A stretch of 23,460 nucleotides of DNA from Chara braunii (taxonomy: Eukaryota; Streptophyta; Charophyceae; Charales; Characeae): the NCBI GenBank assembly GCA_003427395.1, contig BFEA01000445.1, forward strand, positions 752,871 through 776,330, written 5' to 3'. Below, one piece after another: positions 1-7,514 of the stretch. The first letter of the stretch is position 1. Every line of letters starts with the position of its first letter. The notes beneath the pieces are model-generated. The model saw only the letters and a list, made by a program, of their open reading frames with translations. It did no database searches and had not been told where the DNA came from. Made by a program: the position numbers and the translations under genes.

Positions 1-250
1 GTGGGCGGCCTTGTACGCAAGAGGTTCTGAACAGGGGGAGATAAGGAAGAAGATAAAAAACTGAATTCACTTTTTCCTGTTTTTTATTCTTTTTTTAAAT
101 ATTTTTTTCGCATTTGCGCTCTGATATTTTTGTGACAATATATATATTTTCAAAATATATGCTCTTTGTTTTTCTCTTGGGGACATACTCGCACCCGGGA
201 TGTCCCGGATATGACCGCTTTGACTAGGGCAGGATGCACCTAACCTCAAC
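1..250. other. A/T-rich spacer with a small hairpin
   Basis: No gene is recognisable. The stretch is dominated by T and A runs. A short inverted repeat, GGGACAT paired with ATGTCCC, lies near 180-207. Open frames here are short and rich in K, F and I, as expected of A/T-rich DNA by chance. Confidence 0.5.
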
Positions 251-302
251 CCTGAGGCAGAAGTTGTTCAATTTATTTTTCTGCATAACATAGTTTGTTT
301 TT

Positions 303-307
<5 letters not shown>
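251..307 (-). repeat. Family F repeat module, copy 1, beside poly(T)
   Basis: The block reads CTGAGGCAGAAGTTG, then TTCTGCATAACATAG, and runs into a T tract. Similar blocks lie at 2634-2725 (same orientation) and 4397-4486 (opposite orientation), each also next to a T or A tract. On the minus strand each copy is a poly(A) run followed by the conserved block. This is a dispersed repeat terminus. The element class cannot be told from the sequence alone. Confidence 0.65.

Positions 308-373
<66 letters not shown>
308..373. repeat. Long poly(T) tract
   Basis: About 65 uninterrupted T residues. The tract lies between the family F module and the U6-like sequence. On the minus strand it is a poly(A) run downstream of the U6 3' end, which fits a retroposon tail. 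The exact length is unreliable in assemblies. Confidence 0.8.
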
Positions 374-390
374 CCCGGGGGGGACATGGG

Positions 391-657
391 GGACCATTTC
401 TCGATTTAGGGCCGCGCCACACCACTGTCGAAACGAAAAGAGCCCGAATGCATCTGCCGCAGAAAGTGCTAAGATGCATCAAACAAATCGCATAGTGATG
501 GATGCATCTTGCCCATCGAAGCGGTAAAGGTGAACTGGTTCCTTTCTCGTTTAGACAGTGGTGCGGCGAGGCCGTTCCACCAAGTGTCATGCTTGCGCAG
601 GGGGGGCATGCTCATCTATTCCGTATCGTTCCCATTTTGATGGATGTTCCGAAGGAG
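391..657 (-). pseudogene. U6: U6 snRNA retrocopy split by a hairpin insertion
   Basis: On the minus strand, 657-584 matches most of plant U6 spliceosomal snRNA: a 5' hairpin remnant CTCCTTCGG, the block GGGAACGATACGG, and CCTGCGCAAGCATGACAC. The 3' end, AAATCGAGAAATGGTCC, lies separately at 408-391. The 175 bp between them are foreign (see 409-574). Real U6 genes end in a short run of T on the sense strand. Here the sense strand leads toward a long A run, and many bases differ from U6, including GATGAGCATG for GATTAGCATGG. It is therefore a degenerate retrocopy and not a working snRNA gene. Confidence 0.85.
409..574. mobile_element. Foldback/MITE-like hairpin inserted in the U6 copy
   Basis: The left arm reads GCCACACCACTGTCGAAACG. 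The right arm is the complement of GCCGCACCACTGTCTAAACG. They pair over about 30 bp. An inner stem AAGATGCATC with GATGCATCTT lies nearer the tip. The element sits inside the U6 sequence just where the U6 3' end separates from the body, so it is a clean insertion younger than the U6 retrocopy. A clear target-site duplication is not visible. There is no coding capacity. Confidence 0.75.
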
Positions 658-837
658 TAGTCTCTGGGTTATTGCTGCTTGAGCATGTTTGTTTTTCTCG
701 ATGTCTGTCTTCGATGTCCTCTACCTCTCCTCTCTTTCCCTTTTGTTCTGTCTCCATTGAACTATGTGAAGTGAGTAGTGGTGTGCGTGGGGGAATCGAA
801 ATCTGAGTTAACTCCAACTGGTTCAGCTCTTTTTTTT

Positions 838-975
838 GAGATGGGACACCCATAGTAAGCTGCTGAAACACAGACCTGAGTTGGAATCGGAGGGGGCGGG
901 GGGGGAAAGAACCCTAAATTACCCGGCGCTCGTTTGGGCCAATATGCCATCTCAAAGCTTTTGTCCTTTCACGAA
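838..975 (+). repeat. tRNA-derived SINE-like repeat, copy S1 (degenerate)
   Basis: The head, GATGGGACACCCA followed by CTGCTGAAACACAGACCTGAG and a B-box-like GTTGGAATC, matches the head of the copy at 5135-5300. The tail ATGCCATCTCAAAGCTTTTG matches that copy's ATGATATCTCAAAGCCGTCG. The 3' tail is repeated at 1008-1052 and expands into GA microsatellite. Confidence 0.6.
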
Positions 976-977
976 AG

Positions 978-1011
<34 letters not shown>

Positions 1012-1200
1012 GGCGCTGGTTTGGTGAAATATGCCATCTCAAAGCTTTTGTCACACAGAGAGAGAGAGAGAGAAAATTCCTTTCACGCGAGAAAGGAGAG
1101 ACGAGAGAGAGACAGACAAAGTTAAAAGCGTCATGTTTCGTTTCCAAGAGAGAGAGAAAAGTCCTTTCACGCGAGAAAGGAGAGACAAGAGAGAGACGGG
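976..1200. repeat. GA microsatellite with duplicated segments
   Basis: Several (GA)n runs alternate with a repeated block CCTTTCACGCGAGAAAGGAG at about 1079 and 1162. That block is itself a small hairpin (CCTTTC with GAAAGG). The SINE tail ATATGCCATCTCAAAGC appears at 941 and again at 1029. Open frames here encode only R/E repeats and are not genes. Confidence 0.75.
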
Positions 1201-1342
1201 AAAATGGAAAAAAGCACCCTTATTTTAGGAATCGAAACCGGCGAAGTTTCCGGTCTGATACAATCCTACCGAGCGTGCGTTGTGTTCGGTTGAAGACGGT
1301 GAGGTCCTCGATTTTTTTTATTTTTATTTTTTGTTAATTTAT

Positions 1343-1361
1343 TCCCCCCCCCCCCCCCCCC
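1343..1361. repeat. Poly(C) run
   Basis: About 18 consecutive C residues within T-rich DNA. The length is likely uncertain in the assembly. Confidence 0.8.
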
Positions 1362-1456
1362 TCCCCGGGAGAATCCTCGAAATTCTCTCGTTCACCCTTT
1401 TTGTTATGTCCAGTTCATGGGACAGCCAGGAGACCATTGCTCATCGAAGAGCGCTT

Positions 1457-1560
1457 GAAGTTTTCGACTATTGCACTAGAAGCTTGGCCTATTGCACTAG
1501 AAGCTTTGACTATGGCGCTAAAAGATTTGACTATCGCGCTAAAGCCGTCGACTATCACGA
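1457..1560 (+). repeat. 21-bp minisatellite
   Basis: Five tandem units of 19-22 bp resemble GAAGCTTTGACTATTGCACTA. The unit length is mostly a multiple of three, so the frame from the ATG at 1406 reads an FDYxxRS-type heptad repeat to a stop at 1574-1576 (56 aa). I recognise no family in this short product, and a fortuitous open frame through the repeat is the simpler reading. Confidence 0.7.
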
Positions 1561-1610
1561 TATATTAACTCTCTAGACTGTTTGGGATTGTTTTTTTTTT
1601 GTTTTTTTTA

Positions 1611-1720
1611 AGCATGAAATATTCCAAAAGACTGGGGGACGTTTCCTGAACGTCGTTGTATTTTTTTATTTTTTTTTATATTGAGCATGAAATATTCCAA
1701 AGGACTGGGGGACATTTTTA
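1611..1720 (+). repeat. Direct repeat, about 74 bp apart
   Basis: GCATGAAATATTCCAAA followed by GACTGGGGGAC occurs at about 1613 and again at about 1686, each preceded by T-rich DNA. It is a simple two-copy tandem duplication with few differences. Confidence 0.75.
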
Positions 1721-1814
1721 AACGTTTGGTAGATTCCCACGCAACGCACGCAATACGCACCCGCTCGACACTTTGTTTTTTGACTGGGAAAACTACTCCA
1801 GGGGCGTGGTGCCA

Positions 1815-1954
1815 GTAGCAAAGAGGATCGGATCGAATGCCTGCGTCTGGACGTGTTTGTAGAGAGGTGCAGGAAATCGAGATCGAACTGCTTTTCTGCA
1901 TCTCTGCATAAAACACATCCAGATTAAGGCATTCGATCCGATCCTCTTTGCTAC
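1815..1954. repeat. Trio hairpin element, copy C1
   Basis: A 140-bp near-perfect palindrome. The left arm starts GTAGCAAAGAGGATCGGATC and its first 28 bases pair perfectly with the right arm ending CTTTGCTAC. Pairing continues after a short mismatch through TCTGGACGTGTTT with AAACACATCCAGA. The tip contains GAGAGGTGCAG, an unpaired region around GAGATCGAACTGC, and CTGCATCTCTG. Two relatives at 8623-8766 and 16716-16851 share the tip and ends but differ along the stem. This is a MITE, or possibly a small-RNA hairpin locus. Confidence 0.85.
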
Positions 1955-2040
1955 CGCTAGTGGGACCTCGGCCCAGTAGTTTTTTTGTTGATATTTTCTT
2001 TTTCTTTTTCTTTTTGTGAAAGTATGCTGGCAGTGTATGA

Positions 2041-2090
2041 AAATCGAAATCTAAAAAAAAATAATAATAATAAAAAAAAAATCGAAATCT
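2041..2090. repeat. A-rich/(AAT) insert between 11-bp direct repeats
   Basis: AATCGAAATCT occurs at 2042-2052 and 2080-2090. Only A runs and AAT units lie between the two copies. This is what an inserted poly(A)-type tail with a target-site duplication would look like, although replication slippage could also produce it. Confidence 0.55.
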
Positions 2091-2227
2091 GAGCGAAAGT
2101 ATGAAGCACACCATACCCACACCGAGTTCACCGCCTGCCTGAGGACTTGGCCCCGCCGGGGACCTGACGATTCAACCCGGAAGTCATGGGGGCCATTACC
2201 AAGCTTCCTCTGCGTTATGTTGTGGTG

Positions 2228-2342
2228 CCGTCTTCCCCCGAACATAATGCACCCTACAAATGACTGTATACAAGCTTTATTTCCGGCCAGATACAGCCAA
2301 AATAAGGGTGCGTTGTCTTCGGGGGAAGACGGTAGTACTGTG
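2228..2342. repeat. Hairpin family 2 element, copy H2a
   Basis: The left arm CCGTCTTCCCCCGAACATAA pairs with the right arm ending TCTTCGGGGGAAGACGG. ACTGTAT and ATACAG form an inner stem. A relative with the same CTTCCCCCGAA arm but a different loop lies at 5030-5134. No coding potential is seen. Confidence 0.8.
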
Positions 2343-2633
2343 AGCGCGCTACACATCCGGAATATTCTTTTGCCCCACGGAGAAAATAAGGCCGCGCAAC
2401 GCCGCCCGCAGTCGATATGTGCCGCGCAGTTCTGAAGACAGGGACAGGACCGCCCCTACCGGTAGTGGGACTTGGACCCCGGTCCCAGCGTCTTCGTACC
2501 TAGCGCTAAAACAGCTTTCCAAAACAAAACAAAAAAAAAAATTCCAGAGTTGCCCAAGTTCACTTGCCCGGCCGGGCCAAAAAGAATTAAAAAAATAAAG
2601 AACGTTTTTTAAATTTTAAATTTTATTTTAAAT
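2343..2633. other. Spacer without recognisable gene
   Basis: Mixed DNA followed by an A-rich end. The phrase GTGGGACTTGGACCCCGG near 2466 resembles GTGGGACTAGACCCCGGG, the inverted-repeat end at about 4291, so a fragment of that element family may lie here. Confidence 0.4.
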
Positions 2634-2789
2634 TTGGCAAAGAATTTCGATGTGACGCTGAGGCAAAAGTTGTTCAGTTTATTTTTCTGCATAACATAAT
2701 GTTTTTTCGGATTTTTTGGATTTTTGTTTTGGTTTTTATTGGGCTGGGACCTGCCCTAGTCCTTGCACGGCCGGGCCGCCCGGGAAAAC

Positions 2790-2940
2790 AGGATGACCCG
2801 GGCGGCCCGGCTGGGAGCCTAGAAAAAAAAATAAAAAATAAAAAATAATAATAATAAAAATAGTAATCAAACTAGGCTACCAGCCGGGCCGCCCAGGTCC
2901 CGGGTGGCCAGCCCGTGGGACCTGCCCTAGAAAAGTAATT
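2790..2940. repeat. GC-rich hairpin plus A-loop inverted repeat
   Basis: Just upstream, CCGGGCCGCCCGGG pairs perfectly (14 bp) with CCCGGGCGGCCCGG across a 12-bp loop (about 2773-2812). Next, GCTGGGAGCCTAG pairs with CTAGGCTACCAGC across an A/T-rich loop (2810-2886). GGGACCTGCCCTAG then appears as a direct repeat of the sequence at about 2747. Confidence 0.75.
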
Positions 2941-3109
2941 TTAAAGACTTGAAAAAAAAAAAAAGGCGAAGGTACATTTCCCAAGATGGGAAGAAGTCGG
3001 ACTTTTGAAAGTGCAGCCGTCCCACTAACCCTCCCGTCTCCACCCTCTGCTCCCCACCCAGCCAATACCTAATCAGGACAGAGTGGTACGTGACTGTTGG
3101 AATCTCGCA

Positions 3110-3155
3110 TACCACCTCGAGGGAGTCCCTTCGTGTGCCTGATGGGACTCCCTCC
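3110..3155. repeat. Perfect 11-bp hairpin
   Basis: GAGGGAGTCCC and GGGACTCCCTC are separated by 14 bases. The pairing is perfect and stands inside otherwise unremarkable sequence within the nested element. Confidence 0.7.
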
Positions 3156-3561
3156 TCTGACGGTTGCCATGCTGAAGCGTGCATTTCGTATATTTTGAGA
3201 GAATCGAAGTACTGGATGGGGTAAACAATTGACCCGGAAAAAGAAGGGGGTCAAAATTATGCCCTTCGAGTACTTGATTTTTTTATCTTTTGAAGAGCTG
3301 CCAATTAAAATGAGTTTTTCTATTTTCTTTTCCCGCCTCTATCTTGGGAACTGGAAAGAAAAAGCACAAAAAAAAAAAGAAAAAAACACCACTTCAGAAT
3401 ATAAATCCCTCGCAATTTTGCTGCCATCCGATTCTCCTGCATCAGTGGTCGGACGATGTCCCGCAGATGTCCCAAAGGTGTTTGTGGGACACGGTTTACC
3501 TTACTCCTTTGCTAGTGGAACCGTGCCCCGGGAGCTCAGGAAAATAGGGTGAGCGGGTGGC

Positions 3562-3640
3562 CCCGCTGGGAGCCTAGAAAAAAAAAAAAAAACGAAAATA
3601 ATAATGATAAATAGTAAGGAAACTAGGCTACCAGCCGGGC
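3562..3640. repeat. Second copy of the A-loop inverted repeat
   Basis: GCTGGGAGCCTAG, an A-rich loop with AATAATGATAAATAG, and ACTAGGCTACCAGCCGGGC repeat the arrangement at 2810-2890. Arms are conserved and the A-rich loop has drifted in length. Confidence 0.75.
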
Positions 3641-3646
3641 TTCCCG

Positions 3647-4316
3647 GGGGTTTGGTCCCACCTACGGTTGTTGAGTTCAGAAAAACTCAACGGTGTGACG
3701 CCATTTCGACATTAAAATATTTGAATTAAGAAATAAAAAAACTGAAAAAAATGCTAGAAACAACTTTTCTCATTATTTTTTATAACGTAACTCGAAATGA
3801 AACATGTCTGGAACTGTCGGAGTGAACGTCTCCGTGAAAAAAGGATACTCCCCGTGGTGAGGGGACAGGAGGTCACCATTTGTAAAATGGACAGGGACGA
3901 CGTGGATGGCCAAATGCATTCATTGCCCAAAGACGGAAACGAGTTTGATGCCAGACAGCCAAACACAGCTGTCAGAGTTCCTCCGTTTCAGGATGCAATG
4001 AGGACTAAAAAATAAAAATAAAGGAAAGGCACTGAAGTTGAGAAATGTACCCTACCCTCCGTAGGGTAGTTTTCTCAACGGAAAATGGCTTCACGCCCAA
4101 ACCAAAAGGGCCAACGCATACTACAAAACGGATTTCACGTCAAAAAAAAATTCTACAAAATGACTAAATCTAATAGGTTATTCTCCTGTATTTTGGTACC
4201 GTTAGATTCGCAATACATCAACGGCAGAGCTCCGTCCCACCATGCCACACGTGATAGAAAGCTCAGCGTTGAGAAAACTCAACGCTGTAGGTGGGACTAG
4301 ACCCCGGGTCCCGGAT
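3647..4316. mobile_element. Inner MITE-like element with GGTCCCACCTAC ends
   Basis: The left end reads CCCGGGGGTTTGGTCCCACC then TAC and GTTGAGTT. The right end is the inverse, AACTCAACG then GTAGGTGGGACTAGACCCC. Small hairpins sit just inside each end: GTTGAGTT..AACTCAAC at 3670 and CAGCGTTGAG..CTCAACGCTG at 4264. A third hairpin, GTTGAGAAA..TTTCTCAAC, lies at 4038-4079. An ATG-initiated 72-codon frame at 3797-4015 matches nothing I recognise. The element is about 670 bp, probably non-autonomous. Confidence 0.65.
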
Positions 4317-4351
4317 GGCCAGCCCGTGCAAGAAGCAGCGAAGGTCCCAGC

Positions 4352-4396
4352 AAAAAAAAAAAAAAAAAAAAAANAAAAAAAAAAAAAAAAAAAAAA
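4352..4396. repeat. Poly(A) tract with an ambiguous base
   Basis: About 45 A residues are broken by N at 4374. It marks incomplete sequence or assembly uncertainty in a homopolymer. Confidence 0.9.
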
Positions 4397-4486
4397 TCCA
4401 AAAAAAAACAAACAAACTATGTTATGCAGAAAAGTAAGCTGAACAACTTTTGCCTCAGGGTAATATCGAAATTCTTCACCAAATTA

Positions 4487-5029
4487 AGAATAAAAATTAA
4501 ATTCATCAAACCACAAACAAAAATAGAACAGCAATATCTCCTACATAACAACTAAAAAAATCATAGCAAAACAATCAAGACCTAATAACACAAGTAAACC
4601 TGAAGTATTACAAAATACTCAAATGAGAAATAAATTGGGAAAAAAAAAATTTAACTGACACTATTCCCTGACTCCTTGGCCAGTTCCTCTATACTGTCTA
4701 GTGTCTATATATCAGGTGTAAATACGACCGGACGTCAACCAGTCCTACCGAGGTCCCAACCAAGGAGAGACCACTACTACTTGTCCTTTCTCTTTGACTC
4801 GGGCCAGGTTCTGATGTATGCATGATATCTGGAACCAGAGTTGACTAAGGCCGTACTCACCCTAGCACCATCGTAAATGCATCTGACCGCATTTACAGTT
4901 AGATGTGGATGTATGTGGCCGCAATCACGTCAAAAAATAAGTAAAAACGTCCTGGTGTGAGTGTGTGCCCTAAGTATTTGTTTGTGTATTTTCTGCTTTG
5001 GCAAAATGAGTAGAATGCCAGCAAGCCTG
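4487..5029. other. Spacer with no gene seen; one small palindrome
   Basis: The first 200 bases are A-rich. The rest is mixed. GTAAATGC pairs perfectly with GCATTTAC across eight bases at 4871-4894. A following block, GGATGTATGTGG then CAATCACG, resembles GGATGTATGTGGCGTG at about 9243, suggesting an old dispersed repeat. Confidence 0.45.
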
Positions 5030-5134
5030 CCTTCTTCCCCCGAATACAACGTAGGGTCGTTACAGCTGTATCTAGACTGAAAGATGGTTCAAGTACAGCT
5101 AAACTGACCGTACGTTGTACTCAGGGGAAGAAGG
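5030..5134. repeat. Hairpin family 2 element, copy H2b
   Basis: CCTTCTTCCCCCGAATACAA pairs with the right arm ending GTACTCAGGGGAAGAAGG. The stem continues inward through GGGTCGTTACAGCTGTA with TACAGCTAAACTGACC, leaving a ~23-bp loop. The outer arm matches H2a at 2228-2342, but the inner stem and loop do not. The next base begins a SINE-like head. Confidence 0.82.
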
Positions 5135-5300
5135 TAGCTCGGTACACCCACGGACTGTTGAAATACAGACCCAAGTTCGAATCCAGATATAAGAGCAGAT
5201 GGCCAGAAAATTAGAAAATTCTTAGTTACCTGGGGGCGGTTAGCTTCAATGATGATATCTCAAAGCCGTCGCCCTTTCAAAAAAAAAAAAAAAAAAAAAA
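5135..5300 (+). repeat. tRNA-derived SINE-like repeat, copy S2 with poly(A) tail
   Basis: The 5' part has an A-box-like TAGCTCGGTACACCC and a clear B box, AGTTCGAATCC, at about tRNA spacing. The body ends GATGATATCTCAAAGCCGTC then GCCCTTTC and a run of about 22 A. This is the layout of a Pol III-transcribed SINE. It is the best-preserved of five related copies in the window. Confidence 0.7.
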
Positions 5301-5316
5301 GAAGGGTAGAATAACC

Positions 5317-5475
5317 AACGAGCTTAGATCGGTTGGTATACGTATGAATTGTTGAAATAGGGACTAAAGTGCGAATCCAGATATAATCAGGTGACCAGAA
5401 CAGCTTCAAATTCAGCTTCAAATTCTGAATTCCCTGGGGCTTGTCAGCTTCAATGATGATGTATCTTTCTTTCTT
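5317..5475 (+). repeat. tRNA-derived SINE-like repeat, copy S3
   Basis: The head GAGCTTAGATCGGTTGGTAT is a good A box, followed by a B-box-like GTGCGAATCC. The body shares AGATATAA, CCCTGGGG and CAGCTTCAATGATGATG with S2. It contains a duplicated CAGCTTCAAATTC. It lies immediately after the S2 poly(A) tail, so the two insertions are tandem. Confidence 0.65.
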
Positions 5476-5776
5476 TTTCTTATTTTCTTTTTTTTTTCAG
5501 CTGGATATTAGATTCGGATAAGATTACATTTTCAGTGACATTGTGTAGAAATTGACATGGTCCACTTGGCACTGCGGAGGCACCCATCTCCACCACCCCT
5601 CCTTGCCCCTGAGCACATCATCTGATTCAGGCCCCGCTATGATATAAGGTAGAATGACCCGTGGATAAAACCGTTGATAAGCAAGCTGTGCTGGATGAGA
5701 GCGGAGTGTGTGACTACTGCCTGTGTGGTGGATGCCTTGTGTGGTGTTGTGTGTGTGTGTGCGTGAGAGAGTTGAA
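5476..5776. other. Spacer with no gene seen
   Basis: T-rich, then mixed sequence with a short (GT)n run near 5744-5762. Frames here are short and unrecognisable. Confidence 0.5.
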
Positions 5777-5862
5777 GGACACTACAGCCATGCAGGGGTG
5801 GGGTGGATATCATGACCGGCATGGATCCACTTTTGTACACCGTGTCATGGCTGTAGTGGTTA
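5777..5862. repeat. Imperfect palindrome with 13-bp perfect arms
   Basis: CACTACAGCCATG pairs with CATGGCTGTAGTG. Inside, GTGGAT pairs with ATCCAC. The right arm overlaps the A-box-like part of the adjoining tRNA-like sequence. Confidence 0.7.
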
Positions 5863-5986
5863 CGAGACTCAGCTCTTGAGGCTCAGGGCGCCGGTTCGAA
5901 ACCGTGCTTGCACGGAGGAGGTCCAGCGGCTCTTGAGGCTGAGGGCGCCGGTTCAAATCCGTGCTTGCACGGAGGAGGTCCTGTGG
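5849..5986 (+). repeat. tRNA-like sequence with duplicated B box
   Basis: The sequence TAGTGGTTACGAG resembles an A box, and GGTTCGAAACC at 5893 is a perfect B box (GGTTCGANNCC). A 57-bp unit starting CTCTTGAGGCT is then repeated (5873-5929 and 5930-5986), giving a second, slightly altered B box, GGTTCAAATCC. A complete tRNA cloverleaf is not apparent, so this is more likely a tRNA-derived SINE head than a tRNA gene. It is distinct from the S1-S5 family. Confidence 0.6.
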
Positions 5987-5996
5987 CTGATAAAGT

Positions 5997-6297
5997 ACAG
6001 AATCGTTTGCTAGCTTCTTGCTGAAACTCAGGTTGCGCTGCTGCATCGCGAACCTTCGAAATGCAGTATATACTATATAGCTGCACCGATGCCTTGCTCA
6101 CAAACCATGGAAGTGCGGAGCGGACTGGATCCATCATTGGTCTGCATGTAGAATCTTTTGCTAAGCTTCTTGCTGAGACTCAGTTGCAATGCTTCGAAAA
6201 TTTAATGCAGTATATAGCTGCACTCAGTCTGCTGCCTTGCTCCCAACCAATAGAAGTGCAGACTTGATCCATCATGGTCTGCACCATAGCTTTTGCC
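5997..6297. repeat. Diverged ~150-bp tandem duplication
   Basis: Two copies run about 5997-6147 and 6148-6297. They share CTTCTTGCTGA, ACTCAG, ATGCAGTATAT, ATAGCTGCAC, TGCCTTGCTC and GATCCATCAT in the same order. The second copy overlaps the 3' end of the broken methyltransferase on the minus strand, so the duplication may have arisen within or next to that gene. Confidence 0.75.
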
Positions 6298-6866
6298 GAA
6301 GCTTCGGAATAAATACAGTCAGAGGCAAGGATAACGATTGGACGAAGATCTTGGATAACGATCGGACAAAGATCCTTTAAGACATTGTTTAAAATGGCAT
6401 TCATTGCCTCTGTATCGGCCCATACAAAGGGGTGAGCAGTCACATGAACTGACATCCTCGCTCAAGCGGCGGTTCATCTGGATATTCTCCAAGATGCCGC
6501 CTATAAGCTGAGGAATGTCAGTTGCTATGACCCGCCGAGCACCAAGTTTGGCGCACAAGATGCGAGGTAAGGCCACCACACCTGGCCGAAGTTCGAGGAT
6601 GGACAAATCGGGCAGCGGCAGGCGTCTGAGCTCAGGATATGCTTGCAGGTACGGACGGAGCAGAGCAGCGCTGTCCCGTATGCATCCTCGTAGGTGAGGA
6701 GAGTGAGGTTCCTGAGAGGTAAGGATTTTCTTCCTCCCAATGTTCCCATTGAAGTCAAGGGTGCCTGCGCCGCCCATCGATCATGCGAGATCAGGGTGGT
6801 GACAGTTGTTGGCACTCCGTCCATCCCCTGGCAGCCTGAAAGGGTGTCACTAAACCCTAAACCCAT
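6225..6866 (-). pseudogene. Family-16 methyltransferase (METTL21/Methyltransf_16-like), broken
   Basis: The minus strand carries fragments of a SAM-dependent seven-beta-strand methyltransferase of the protein-lysine type. In one frame (6777-6319) are IRDSAALLRPYL, then ILEL and AKLGARRVIATDIP, then ENIQMN. These are the family's N-terminal helix, motif I, acidic motif II and the NIxxN helix. In a second frame (6455-6180) follow HPFVWADTEAM and ILASDCIY, the family's post-I tryptophan and SDxxY motif. The frames switch near 6455-6465, so a frameshift separates them. A further switch upstream near 6690 is likely. Motif I reads ELRPGVVALP where the family has a glycine loop (ELGxGxG). An 8-codon tandem duplication (6329-6376) precedes SDCIY. 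Introns could explain part of this, but the fragments abut without room for one at the main break. Substrate unknown. Confidence 0.65.
6851..6866 (-). promoter_or_regulatory. Telo-box-like motif
   Basis: The plus strand reads ACTAAACCCTAAACCCA, that is, two plant telomere-type units containing AAACCCTAA. Telo-boxes of this form occur near transcription starts of plant genes. It lies at the 5' edge of the broken methyltransferase. It could also be chance or an interstitial telomere trace. Confidence 0.3.
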
Positions 6867-6879
6867 AGGAGTGGAAGAG

Positions 6880-7250
6880 GGCGACTTGAGGAGGTCGTTA
6901 GTCGGCTGAGAGGAGTGACTCGATGGCGGGAGGAGGAACCAGTGAAGGACTAGTGTTTTGCGGGATCATGCTCTTCTGCTTCCATTTGGCTTTCGCGATT
7001 CTGTATGGTGGAGAATAACCACAAACGAGAAATTCCACTGTCAGGATGCGCAAGGCAAATGCAGACGCAGCAAGCTCACCGTCGCTCGAGATCAACATTC
7101 CGTGCTATAACTCCTAGCACACAGCACTAAGTCTTCCAGATTTCTCGCACAACTCACCGGTGCATAGCATTTGCAGCCCGCCTCTCGTACACCCTGAGGC
7201 AATAATTTGCTTCAGAAGTTGATCTCATAAAACAGCTGTGCAACAGGCAG

Positions 7251-7294
<44 letters not shown>

Positions 7295-7514
7295 ACAAAC
7301 ACACACACACAAAGTAGTCAGTGGTTTCCACAGCCTATATAGTCAGTGATGATATGGAGAAAGGAGGGGGGTCTCCGCGGAACCCTTGGAGCAAATGCCT
7401 TCCCCTCCATCGACAACGTCAACTGGACTTCTCAGCTCGCAGTAGAGCAATGCGATCACTGGAGGGAATTGCCGCGTAACTTGGTAAGGACTTTTCCTGA
7501 TGTATTTTAAGGGT
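6880..7514. other. Spacer; CT/CA microsatellites, no gene seen
   Basis: A (CT)n run of about 30 bp at 7256-7287 is followed by TGTGTGTGAC and a short (CA)n. The minus-strand frame at 7098-6898 lies upstream of the methyltransferase and might be a leader or exon, but I see no family match. Confidence 0.45.

Larger units (their letters stand above)
2634..4486. mobile_element. 1.85-kb nested inverted-repeat element
   Basis: The outer ends are inverted copies of family F. The left end reads AGAATTTCGATGTGACG then CTGAGGCAAAAGTTG. The right end is its complement, beginning on the minus strand with AGAATTTCGATATTACC. The homology resumes on both sides after a T/A spacer (GCTGGGACCT and CTTGCACGG). 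Inside lie further inverted repeats, described separately. No transposase is recognisable. The simplest reading is a non-autonomous foldback element, or several MITEs inserted into one another. One N occurs at 4374 within a poly(A) tract. Confidence 0.65.

Noticed and set aside
1406-1576. 56-aa protein with FDYxxRS repeats
   Set aside because: The repeat comes from a 21-bp minisatellite whose length keeps the frame open. There is no other evidence of translation.
3797-4015. 72-codon ATG-initiated frame
   Set aside because: It matches no family I know and lies inside a non-autonomous inverted-repeat element. Coding cannot be supported.
5849-5986. Functional tRNA gene
   Set aside because: A and B boxes are present, but I could not form an acceptor stem or full cloverleaf.
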